DNA of 10,686 bases from JBLNDG01 sp050261415 (GCA_050261415.1 JBLNDG010000069.1:1-10686); one strand, 5' to 3'; numbered from the stretch's first letter, positions 1-6,008 are shown. Notes: generated by a model not told the origin, from the sequence alone. Translations and numbers: made by a program.

Positions 1-794
1 ATGTAAACAATTTTATAATAAACATTAATACTATGGCACTAATAATTATCGGGGGACTCGGTTTTTCAGTGTGGACCGATATGTACCGGCTAATAAGGGA
101 CCGGAGTCTCAGGAATGTTACACTGCATACCAAAGTGGTTTTGGCTACTACAATAATCCTGATACTGAGTGGAGCAATCTTTATATTTATAATGGAATAC
201 AATAACCCAGATACAATTAGGGATTTACCTTTATCAGGAAAAGTGCTTGCTTCGTTTTTTCACTCTGTAACACCCAGAACGGCCGGCTTTAATACTCTGG
301 ATACCGGTGCCCTGACGTTGCCTACAAAGTTTATGACAATTATATTAATGTTTATAGGTGGTTCGCCGGGTTCCACTGCAGGAGGTATAAAAACGGCTAC
401 AGCAGCTATTCTTTTTCTAACAGTCTTGTCGGTTGTAAGGGGCAAGGAGGATACGGAGGTTTTTGAGAGGCACATTCCAAAATCCCTGGTGTACAGGGCA
501 ATGTCTGTGGCATTTATTAGCTTAAGCCTTGTCGTATTTGTAACTATGGTGCTTTCTATTACGGAAAATGCAGACTTTATGACGGTCTTTTTTGAGACAA
601 CTTCAGCCTTTGGTACTGTAGGGCTTTCATTGAATTATACGCCTCATCTCAGTACCCTTGGAAGGATTATCATAAGTCTGACTATGTTTGCCGGCAGGGT
701 CGGACCATTGACACTGGTTCTTGCGTTTGCACAGAGAGCAATAAAAAATAAAGGAAACGTCAAGTATCCTGAAGACAGGATTATGGTTGGTTAG
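1..794 (+). CDS. ktrB: K+ uptake channel subunit, KtrB/TrkH family (5'-truncated by window edge)
   Basis: Membrane pore subunit of a Ktr/Trk-type potassium uptake system, acting with the KtrA-like protein encoded just downstream. The frame is open to the left edge, and the first visible residues already belong to the inner segment GGLGFSVW that is typical of the middle of KtrB, so the true start lies outside the window and the ATG at 33 is internal. Visible family marks are the third selectivity-filter loop (RTAGFN, nt 276-293), the gating-loop segment GGSPGSTAGGIK (about nt 357-392), the fourth filter loop (FGTVGL, nt 609-626) and the C-terminal GRVGPLTL. Several hydrophobic helices surround these. 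About 264 C-terminal residues are present of a usual 430-460. The stop lies 13 bases before ktrA. KtrB rather than long TrkH is favoured by the partner carrying a single RCK unit. No frameshift is seen. Confidence 0.93.
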   Translation, partial: VNNFIININTMALIIIGGLGFSVWTDMYRLIRDRSLRNVTLHTKVVLATTIILILSGAIFIFIMEYNNPDTIRDLPLSGKVLASFFHSVTPRTAGFNTLDTGALTLPTKFMTIILMFIGGSPGSTAGGIKTATAAILFLTVLSVVRGKEDTEVFERHIPKSLVYRAMSVAFISLSLVVFVTMVLSITENADFMTVFFETTSAFGTVGLSLNYTPHLSTLGRIIISLTMFAGRVGPLTLVLAFAQRAIKNKGNVKYPEDRIMVG

Positions 795-807
795 AAAGGA
801 GACAGAA

Positions 808-1470
808 ATGAAACAGTTTGTAGTAATAGGCATCGGAAGATTTGGCAAAGCACTTGCAGAGCGGCTTTGCGAGTTGGGGCATGAAGTGCTTGCGATTGAT
901 AAGGATGAGGAAGAAATACAGAAAATATCGGATAAAGTAACCCATGCTGTTACAGCAGATGCTGCAGATGAAAATGTACTCAGATCCCTGGGTGTCAGGA
1001 ATTTTGATGTAGGAGTTGTTTCCATCGGCTCAGACATACAGTCCAGCATAATAATTACTTTGATGCTTAAGGAGTTGGGTGTGCAATATGTTGTAGCAAA
1101 AGCCCAGAACGACCTTCATGCCAAAGTTTTGTTCAAGATAGGTGCAGACAGGGTTGTATTCCCCGAAAGGGATATGGGCGAAAGAGTTGCTCATAATCTG
1201 ATAGCTACTAATATACTTGAATTCATTGAGCTGTCCCCGGAACACAGTATTATTGAAATTGCCGTTCCCCAGAGCTGGATAGGCAAGAATCTCAGAGATT
1301 TGAACTTAAGGGTTAAATATGGAGTAAACGTTGTTGCAGTAAGAAATGCAAACAACGACGAGCAAATAAATGTATCACCTAAAGCGGATAACGAGATTAA
1401 AGAAGGCGATATACTGATTGTAATAGGAAGCAATGAAGACTTGAAAAAATTAGAGAAGAAAGCTGAGTAG
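808..1470 (+). CDS. ktrA: KtrA-type RCK regulatory subunit of the K+ transporter
   Basis: Cytosolic gating ring subunit that binds nucleotide and opens or closes KtrB. The 220-residue protein has one RCK unit: an N-terminal Rossmann domain (about residues 3-120) with GIGRFG at 8-13 and an acidic residue ending beta-2 (D31 in AIDKDEE), then an RCK_C/TrkA_C domain (about 138-218). In the KtrA family the latter domain can bind c-di-AMP; that is family knowledge and is not shown here. The ATG at 808 is chosen because AAAGGAG (795-801) lies 6 bases upstream; an in-frame TTG at 787 overlaps ktrB and lacks such a site. A single RCK unit of about 220 residues fits KtrA rather than the doubled TrkA of proteobacteria. 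Its stop codon overlaps a possible GTG start of the next gene, suggesting translational coupling. Confidence 0.95.
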   Translation: MKQFVVIGIGRFGKALAERLCELGHEVLAIDKDEEEIQKISDKVTHAVTADAADENVLRSLGVRNFDVGVVSIGSDIQSSIIITLMLKELGVQYVVAKAQNDLHAKVLFKIGADRVVFPERDMGERVAHNLIATNILEFIELSPEHSIIEIAVPQSWIGKNLRDLNLRVKYGVNVVAVRNANNDEQINVSPKADNEIKEGDILIVIGSNEDLKKLEKKAE

Positions 1471-1478
1471 TGCAGCGT

Positions 1479-2288
1479 ATGAAGGAGTTAATACGGAGCA
1501 GCAGCAACAAAAACATAAAGCTTGTCAAAGCCCTTCAAATGAAGAAAACCAGGGATGAACAGAACTTGTTCATTATTGAAGGGGAAAAGCTATTGAAAGA
1601 GGCGCTTGACTATAATGTAAACATTTCCTTTGCACTCCTCAGTGAGAATTATACGGAACAGCCAAAATCTGAAGAGTTGACTGCCGTATTGGAAAGTAAA
1701 GGTGTACCGATTCTTTTTGCAGAGAACCGAATATTTGGAGAAGCCGGAGAAACAGAGACTCCTCAAGGTATATTAGCTGTTGCAGAAAAGCTCTGTTTTG
1801 ACTTTGACGTTGTCACAGAACAGGATGCCCTTTGTTTTTTGCTGCTGGACGGGGTAAGAGACCCGGGCAATGTGGGGACAATAGTGAGAACAGCGGATGC
1901 TTGCGGGATAGACGCTGTGATACTTACCAAAGGCTGTGCAGACTTGTATAATGGCAAGACAATCAGATCTACCATGGGCTCGCTTTTTCATATACCTGTA
2001 TTTCAGAATGCTGATCCGGTTGAAACCTTGAAAGTGTTCAGGGAAAAAGGGATAGTAACAATTGGAGCAGCTCCAAGGAGCGAAATGAATTGTATTGAAA
2101 TGCAGGATTTTGAGAAGTCGGCAATTATAATTGGCAACGAGTCCCAGGGGATAAGGTCTGAAACAATGTTACTACTTGATTATAAGGTAAATATTCCGAT
2201 GCCGGGAAGGGCAGAATCCTTAAATGCAGGTATAGCAGCTGCAATCATGATGTATGAAATTGCAGTCAGGAAAAAATATTCTAAATAA
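1479..2288 (+). CDS. SpoU/TrmH (SPOUT) family RNA 2'-O-ribose methyltransferase
   Basis: Probable S-adenosylmethionine-dependent RNA ribose methyltransferase, most likely acting on 23S rRNA as for RlmB and YsgA-type relatives; the target nucleotide cannot be read from sequence. The N-terminal substrate-binding domain (about residues 1-105) starts with the usual S..N..IK pattern and FIIEGEKLL. The catalytic domain shows the three SPOUT motifs: NVGTIVR at 131-137 with the catalytic-type Arg137, GNESQG at 219-224, and IPMPGRAESLN at 239-249 (E246, S247, N249), which form the knot and cofactor site. The length of 269 residues is normal. The start is uncertain: ATG 1479 places the first motif at the usual distance, while an in-frame GTG at 1470 overlaps the ktrA stop (TAGTG) and would add three residues. 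Neither has a strong ribosome binding site. It is the last gene of the ktr operon, closed by the terminator at 2303-2350. Confidence 0.93.
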   Translation: MKELIRSSSNKNIKLVKALQMKKTRDEQNLFIIEGEKLLKEALDYNVNISFALLSENYTEQPKSEELTAVLESKGVPILFAENRIFGEAGETETPQGILAVAEKLCFDFDVVTEQDALCFLLLDGVRDPGNVGTIVRTADACGIDAVILTKGCADLYNGKTIRSTMGSLFHIPVFQNADPVETLKVFREKGIVTIGAAPRSEMNCIEMQDFEKSAIIIGNESQGIRSETMLLLDYKVNIPMPGRAESLNAGIAAAIMMYEIAVRKKYSK

Positions 2289-2302
2289 GTTATAGATTTC
2301 TG

Positions 2303-2350
2303 AAAGCATGTATTAAAGGCTTAAAATAAGCTTTTAATACATGCTTTTTT
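2303..2350 (+). terminator. Strong intrinsic terminator after the methyltransferase gene
   Basis: A perfect 14-bp stem (arms 2304-2317 and 2333-2346) continues through one G-T pair into four more pairs (2319-2322 with 2328-2331), leaving a 5-base loop at 2323-2327. The right arm runs straight into six T residues (2345-2350). This is the textbook shape of a Rho-independent terminator and separates the ktr operon from comM. Confidence 0.92.
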
Positions 2351-2376
2351 ATCATAATATAAAACAATATTTTGAG

Positions 2377-2394
2377 AAAGGAGGTAAAATGTAA
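2377..2394 (+). other. Consensus Shine-Dalgarno followed by a start-stop (ATG-TAA)
   Basis: AAAGGAGGT at 2377-2385 is an excellent ribosome binding site, but four bases after GGAGG comes ATG (2389-2391) directly followed by TAA (2392-2394), and no other start codon in range opens a frame. It lies 41 bases before the comM start, which has only a modest site of its own (GGAG, 2427-2430). It could be a leader element that loads ribosomes, a relic, or chance. Confidence 0.35.
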
Positions 2395-2434
2395 TAAATA
2401 TAGAAATATATAGGAAATACTATCGTGGAGTGAT

Positions 2435-3970
2435 ATGATGATATACAAAACAAAAACCTGTACATTATACGGAATCGAAGGTTATGTGATAGACGTGGAA
2501 ATTGATTTGTCCAATGGTCTTCCGGGCTTCGATATAGTCGGACTTCCAGATGCTGCGGTAAAAGAGTCAAGAGAAAGGGTGAGGGCTGCAATTAAAAACT
2601 CTGAATACCAGTTTCCACAGAAAAGGATAACTGTTAATCTTGCCCCTGCAGATATTAGAAAGGAGGGTTCCATATTCGATTTGGCAATTGCCGCAGGTAT
2701 ATTGCAGGCAGGCATGTATATTGAAAATACCGAAATGGATGACTGTGCTTTCCTCGGGGAGCTGTCGCTGGACGGGAGAGTCAAGGGTATAAAAGGCATT
2801 TTGCCAATGTGCCTGAAGCTGAAAAGCGAGGGATACAAAAAAATCGTACTCTCCCCTGACAATGCCGATGAAGCTGCCCTTGTAAAAGACATGGAGGTAT
2901 ATCCTGTTGAAAATATTAAGGATATGGTAGATTTCTTGTGCGGACGTAAACAAATATCCACGCACAAGGTTGACATTAACAGTATATTGGCAAGCTCAGC
3001 TGTTGAAGAGTATGATTTTGCCGATGTAAAGGGGCAGGACACCGCTAAGCGGGCACTGGAGATTGCAGCTGCAGGAGCGCATAATGTAATCATGCTGGGA
3101 CCGCCGGGTTCGGGTAAAACCATGCTTGCAAGGAGGCTTCCTTCCATATTGCCTGACATGACCTTTGAAGAAAGCCTGGAGGTAACAAAGCTGTACAGCA
3201 TAGCGGGCCTTCTGAAAGAGAAGCTTTGCCTGGTAACCAGAAGACCTTTCAGATCACCGCATCATACCATGTCATCCGCTTCCCTTATAGGCGGGGGTAA
3301 GGTGCCTCATCCGGGAGAAGTCTCTCTGGCGCACTACGGTGTACTCTTCCTGGATGAGATGCCTGAATTTCCAAAGAATGTACTGGAGGTGCTAAGACAG
3401 CCTCTTGAGGACGAGTGTGTTACCATATCAAGAGTAAACGGCACAATAACCTATCCTGCCAAGTTCATGCTGATTAGCTCGATAAACCCATGTCCATGCG
3501 GGTTCTACGGGGATGAATCGGGAAAGTGTACCTGTACTCCGATACAGATAAAAAATTACCTGGGAAAGATTTCGGGGCCTCTTATGGACAGGATAGACCT
3601 GCACATTGAAGTGCCCTCGGTTAATTTTAGTGAAATGTCGGCAAATACTTCAGCCGAAAGCTCGGAGGTCATAAAGAAAAGGATAAACAAAGCCAGGAAG
3701 CTCCAGCTTGAGAGGTACAAGAACGAAGGAATCTACTCCAATTCACAACTGAAACCCAAGCATATGCCTATATACTGCAGTATAGGGAAAAAAGAAAAGG
3801 AACTCCTGAAAAATGCTTTTGACAGATACAACCTGAGTGCAAGAGCATATAACAGGATTCTTAAAGTATCCAGGACTATAGCTGATCTGGAAGGCTCGGA
3901 TGCCATAAATATGGATCATATAGCCGAAGCCATACAGCACAGGAGCCTGGACAGGAAGTATTCGTTGTAA
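2435..3970 (+). CDS. comM: ComM/YifB family Mg-chelatase-like AAA+ ATPase
   Basis: AAA+ ATPase of the ComM family. In naturally competent bacteria such as Haemophilus and Vibrio, ComM is a hexameric helicase that promotes branch migration during integration of taken-up DNA; in Clostridia its role is less clear. The order of domains is usual: N-terminal ChlI domain with the Lon-S5 fold (about residues 20-140), AAA+ domain with Walker A GPPGSGKT (222-229) and Walker B VLFLDE (303-308), and a C-terminal Mg_chelatase_C domain (about 405-505). Four cysteines between Walker B and the C-terminal domain (C353, C355, C365, C367) follow the family pattern and may bind metal. The length of 511 residues is full. 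Two ATGs (2435 and 2438) are possible; GGAG at 2427-2430 lies 4 and 7 bases upstream respectively, so the second is about as likely. The DUF1232 gene begins 13 bases after the stop. Confidence 0.95.
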   Translation: MMIYKTKTCTLYGIEGYVIDVEIDLSNGLPGFDIVGLPDAAVKESRERVRAAIKNSEYQFPQKRITVNLAPADIRKEGSIFDLAIAAGILQAGMYIENTEMDDCAFLGELSLDGRVKGIKGILPMCLKLKSEGYKKIVLSPDNADEAALVKDMEVYPVENIKDMVDFLCGRKQISTHKVDINSILASSAVEEYDFADVKGQDTAKRALEIAAAGAHNVIMLGPPGSGKTMLARRLPSILPDMTFEESLEVTKLYSIAGLLKEKLCLVTRRPFRSPHHTMSSASLIGGGKVPHPGEVSLAHYGVLFLDEMPEFPKNVLEVLRQPLEDECVTISRVNGTITYPAKFMLISSINPCPCGFYGDESGKCTCTPIQIKNYLGKISGPLMDRIDLHIEVPSVNFSEMSANTSAESSEVIKKRINKARKLQLERYKNEGIYSNSQLKPKHMPIYCSIGKKEKELLKNAFDRYNLSARAYNRILKVSRTIADLEGSDAINMDHIAEAIQHRSLDRKYSL

Positions 3971-3983
3971 AGAGGTGTGCTTC

Positions 3984-4421
3984 TTGAAAACCAGTGAAAA
4001 TGACATATTTGAAGTAATAAAAAAGCTGCCCAAATACAGCAAGCTTGTATATAAGCTGTACAGGAGCAAAGAAACCGGTAAAAAACAGAAGCTGCTTCTG
4101 TCCCTTGGCATTGCTTATAGTATTTCGCCCATTGACCTGATACCGGGAATAATTCCTGTGGCAGGGCAGCTGGATAATCTTCTGATTATGCTCCGCTGCC
4201 TTGAAAAGGCACTAAACTCAATGGATGCAGCAACAAGCAAAAAGTATTTGAGTGAAGCGGGCATAACAATGGACGAGATAAGGGAAGACATTGAGATAAG
4301 CCGTGAAACACTTAAAGCGACGGGCAGGGGAGCTGTCAGGCTTGCTGCAAACACAGCAAAATTCATTGGTTATTCTACATTATACACAGCAAAGAAATTA
4401 TGGAAAAAGAAGCCCTACTAG
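3984..4421 (+). CDS. DUF1232 (YkvA-like) small protein, function unknown
   Basis: A 145-residue protein whose core Y-S-I-S-P-I-D-L-I-P (about residues 45-54) is the hallmark of DUF1232/YkvA proteins, widespread and without an established function. The core is hydrophobic and the C-terminus is basic and aromatic (ending KKLWKKKPY), so a membrane-associated protein is possible (inference). The usual family text ends IPD..P..G..DD; here the Asp after Pro is Gly55 and the final pair is Asp64-Asn65. The start is taken as TTG 3984 because AAAGAGGTG (3969-3977) lies 6 bases upstream; the longer GTG start at 3975 would sit inside that ribosome binding site. It is very probably co-transcribed with comM, 13 bases after its stop, but no functional tie between the two families is known to me. 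Confidence 0.85.
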   Translation: MKTSENDIFEVIKKLPKYSKLVYKLYRSKETGKKQKLLLSLGIAYSISPIDLIPGIIPVAGQLDNLLIMLRCLEKALNSMDAATSKKYLSEAGITMDEIREDIEISRETLKATGRGAVRLAANTAKFIGYSTLYTAKKLWKKKPY

Positions 4422-4444
4422 TATATAAACCAAAAAAAATCAAT

Positions 4445-4466
4445 GCCGGCAGTAAATATTGCCGGC
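4445..4466. other. GC-rich hairpin after DUF1232; reads as a terminator only on the minus strand
   Basis: GCCGGC at 4445-4450 and 4461-4466 form a stem extended by up to three more pairs, with a short loop (4454-4457). On the + strand no T-run follows. A run of eight A (4432-4439) lies 5 bases upstream, so the structure resembles an intrinsic terminator for transcription coming from the right. It may protect the 3' end of the comM-DUF1232 transcript or block antisense reading. Confidence 0.5.
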
Positions 4467-4540
4467 TATAAATAGGAGGGGGAAGAATTAATATCCTTGT
4501 TGTTTTTATTATAACAAAGCATTATTACAGAGTTGTTATC

Positions 4541-4580
4541 AGAGTGTAACAATTTAGTAAAGAATGTAACAAAATTGTAT
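4541..4580. repeat. Imperfect tandem 20-bp direct repeat carrying TGTAACA
   Basis: Units 4541-4560 and 4561-4580 match at 15 of 20 positions, directly abutting, each with TGTAACAA (4545-4552 and 4565-4572). A TTGTTA at 4533-4538 forms an inverted pair with TAACAA at 4547-4552. A 20-bp period equals about two helical turns, so both units would face the same side of DNA. The same 7-mer makes up both arms of the inverted repeat before topA. Confidence 0.55.
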
Positions 4581-4593
4581 CAAAGTACCAACC

Positions 4594-4626
4594 GGAAAGG
4601 AGATTGGGTTCCTTTTCTTATTTTTT
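4594..4626 (+). terminator. Probable intrinsic terminator of the comM-DUF1232 transcript
   Basis: GGAAAGGA (4594-4601) pairs with TCCTTTTC (4610-4617), 8 bp with one G-T pair and an 8-base loop, followed by TTATTTTTT (4618-4626). This is the first + strand terminator-like structure after DUF1232, implying a 3' untranslated region of about 200 bases. A competing pairing, AACC (4590-4593) with GGTT (4607-4610), would disrupt it. Confidence 0.6.
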
Positions 4627-4640
4627 GCCTGTTATAAGGC

Positions 4641-4660
4641 TTTCGTGAATTCTCATGAAA
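4641..4660. promoter_or_regulatory. Palindrome next to the candidate dprA promoter
   Basis: TTTCGTGA (4641-4648) and TCATGAAA (4653-4660) are inverted around a 4-base centre, with one G-T mismatch. The element ends 3 bases before the candidate -35 box, a usual place for a regulator site. I recognise no known operator. Confidence 0.35.
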
Positions 4661-4663
4661 ATA

Positions 4664-4692
4664 TTACCATCTATTTGTTTTTATGATATATT
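4664..4692 (+). promoter_or_regulatory. Candidate sigma-A-type promoter for dprA
   Basis: TTACCA (4664-4669) and TATATT (4687-4692) are separated by 17 bases, matching 4/6 and 5/6 of the consensus. Transcription would start near 4699-4700 and give a leader of about 150 bases before dprA. In such AT-rich DNA, chance matches are common. Confidence 0.4.
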
Positions 4693-4724
4693 AATTATAT
4701 TGAACTCACCGGAGGATTTATATA

Positions 4725-4772
4725 GTGCCTGAACTTTTATGTTTCACAGAAAAGTTTTGCACTTCAATGTAA
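4725..4772 (+). CDS. Candidate 15-codon leader peptide upstream of dprA
   Basis: A GTG at 4725 lies 8 bases after a good ribosome binding site, GGAGGA (4711-4716), and opens a frame of 15 codons reading MPELLCFTEKFCTSM, stopped by TAA at 4770-4772. It is not in frame with dprA. No known leader peptide is recognised. It has two Cys and two Phe codons but no run of one amino acid like classical attenuators. Its stop codon coincides with the base of the hairpin at 4770-4820. Support comes from the ribosome binding site and position only. Confidence 0.35.
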   Translation: MPELLCFTEKFCTSM

Positions 4773-4820
4773 AACTCTATATTTGCAGCAATTCATTTAT
4801 TGCAAATATTATGAGTTTTA
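4770..4820 (+). promoter_or_regulatory. Long hairpin in the dprA leader
   Basis: An 8-bp outer stem (4770-4777 with 4813-4820) and a perfect 9-bp inner stem (4779-4787 with 4801-4809) are joined by a small 1x3 internal loop, with a 13-base apical loop (4788-4800). It ends 17 bases before the dprA ribosome binding site (GGGGGTGA, 4838-4845). It has no proper T-tract, so it is not a standard terminator. A ribosome finishing the upstream 15-codon frame would cover and open the left arm. Confidence 0.5.
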
Positions 4821-4849
4821 TCACTAGGTTAATATTTGGGGGTGAATGC

Positions 4850-5941
4850 ATGCGCGATACAAGGTATTGGCTTTGGCTGTCCACTATTCCGGGAATAGGA
4901 AGCAAAAGACTTATGGAGCTTGTAAATTACTTCGGTTCTGCAGAAAATGTATTTGAATGCTCAAGGGATGATCTTATAAAATCCGGACTGCTGGGCGAGA
5001 AAGCAATCTCAGCTGTTATTTTGGGAAAAAGCTTAGAAAATATAGATTATTATTTAAAATCTGTGAAAGAAAATAATGTAAAGGTTTATACTATACATGA
5101 CAGTGAATATCCCGACAATCTTAAGCTTATACATGATCCGCCGCCAATAATATATGTTAAAGGTGAATTAAAAAAAGAGGACAATTTTGCAATTGGAATT
5201 GTAGGGTCAAGAAAAGCGAGCGATTATGGGCTGAAAGCTGCAGGGAGGATAGCTGCAAGGCTTGCCGAGCTCGGTATAACAATTGTAAGCGGAATGGCTT
5301 TGGGTATTGATTCTGCTGCACACAACGGAGCCCTGCAGGGACGTGGCAGGACTATAGCCGTGCTTGGCTGCGGGCTTAAAAATGTATATCCCAAATCAAA
5401 TACCTGGCTCAGCAGGGATATTGTCAAGAATGGTGCATTGATATCAGAATATCCGCTGGATACAGAAGCCATGGCGCAGTATTTCCCCGCGAGGAACAGG
5501 ATAATAAGCGGATTATCACTAGGAGTCATTGTAGTTGAGGCAGGGGAAAAGAGCGGTTCATTAATTACGGCGGATTTTGCGTTGGAGCAGGGCAGAGAAG
5601 TTTTTGCTGTCCCTGGAAATATAAGTTCTCCAAACAGTAAAGGAACCAATGCACTGATCCAGAACGGGGCAAAGCTTGTGAGCAGCATTGAAGACATATT
5701 GGAAGAGCTGAACCTGAATATTATATATAATGAAAAGAAAAATATAAATAATAATGAAGAAATGAAAGATATCGGAAAAGAAGAAAAAGCTGTACTGGAC
5801 AGCTTGAAAACAACAGGGCGGAATATTGATGAAATAATTAGGGCAACAGGTTTGACCGCAGGAAAAGTGATGTCGGCAATAACCAAGCTTGAGCTAAAGG
5901 AATTAATCCAGCAAAATGAGGGATATTATTATACTACATGA
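4850..5941 (+). CDS. dprA: DNA processing protein DprA (Smf)
   Basis: Binds incoming single-stranded DNA and loads RecA during natural transformation; widely kept also in bacteria not known to be competent. Residues 1-65 form the N-terminal helix-hairpin-helix/SAM-like region (IPGIGSKRL). The Rossmann core follows, with GSR at 119-121, SGMALGID at 147-154, FPARNR at 212-217 and EAGEKSGS from 230, all DprA signatures. A C-terminal winged helix (about 311-363) ends the protein. The length of 363 residues is normal for the full three-part form. The start is ATG 4850, 4 bases after GGGGGTGA (4838-4845). The frame is open further up to ATG 4739, but those 37 residues have no ribosome binding site, do not look like DprA and cross the hairpin. 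topA follows after 148 bases with its own promoter. Confidence 0.96.
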   Translation: MRDTRYWLWLSTIPGIGSKRLMELVNYFGSAENVFECSRDDLIKSGLLGEKAISAVILGKSLENIDYYLKSVKENNVKVYTIHDSEYPDNLKLIHDPPPIIYVKGELKKEDNFAIGIVGSRKASDYGLKAAGRIAARLAELGITIVSGMALGIDSAAHNGALQGRGRTIAVLGCGLKNVYPKSNTWLSRDIVKNGALISEYPLDTEAMAQYFPARNRIISGLSLGVIVVEAGEKSGSLITADFALEQGREVFAVPGNISSPNSKGTNALIQNGAKLVSSIEDILEELNLNIIYNEKKNINNNEEMKDIGKEEKAVLDSLKTTGRNIDEIIRATGLTAGKVMSAITKLELKELIQQNEGYYYTT

Positions 5942-5979
5942 TTTTATCGTATTGGAAAACGGTCAATAAAAAAGTTGAC

Positions 5980-6008
5980 ATGTTACAAATATTTGACATT
6001 TGTAACAT
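5980..6008. promoter_or_regulatory. Perfect 11-bp inverted repeat upstream of topA
   Basis: ATGTTACAAAT (5980-5990) and ATTTGTAACAT (5998-6008) are exact inverted copies with a 7-base spacer. Overlapping them are two direct copies of TTGACAT (5975-5981 and 5993-5999), 18 bases apart. The centre is about 70 bases upstream of the expected topA start of transcription. As a hairpin it lacks a T-run, so an operator is more likely than a dprA terminator. The TTGACA boxes could be -35 elements, but no -10 box sits at proper spacing. Confidence 0.55.

Larger units (their letters stand above)
4422..4849. other. 428-bp intergenic region upstream of dprA
   Basis: No convincing protein gene longer than 15 codons is seen here. 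In order it holds a GC-rich hairpin (4445-4466), an orphan AGGAGGGGG stretch (4473-4481) followed only by a 5-codon TTG frame, an imperfect tandem 20-bp repeat (4541-4580), a likely terminator (4594-4626), a palindrome (4641-4660), a candidate promoter (4664-4692), a candidate leader ORF (4725-4772) and a long hairpin (4770-4820) just before the dprA ribosome binding site. This density of elements is unlike the short gaps elsewhere in the window. Confidence 0.7.

Noticed and set aside
2482..3201. Open frame of 239 codons on the minus strand
   Set aside because: It lies fully opposite comM. Its Ser-rich translation with no motif is typical of the antisense reading of a real gene.
4655..4732. 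Short ATG frame of 25 codons before dprA (starts MKILPSIC)
   Set aside because: No ribosome binding site is close upstream, and the frame spans the candidate promoter.
4739..4849. N-terminal extension of DprA starting at ATG 4739
   Set aside because: No ribosome binding site at proper distance, residues unlike DprA, and the extension crosses the leader hairpin; ATG 4850 has a clear GGGGGTGA.
5224..5886. Open frame of 220 codons on the minus strand opposite dprA
   Set aside because: Same pattern: Ser/Phe/Ile-rich translation, no motif, and the + strand DprA motifs explain the region.
5980..6008. Inverted repeat as an intrinsic terminator of dprA
   Set aside because: The stem is AT-rich and no T-run follows it, so an operator-like role fits better.
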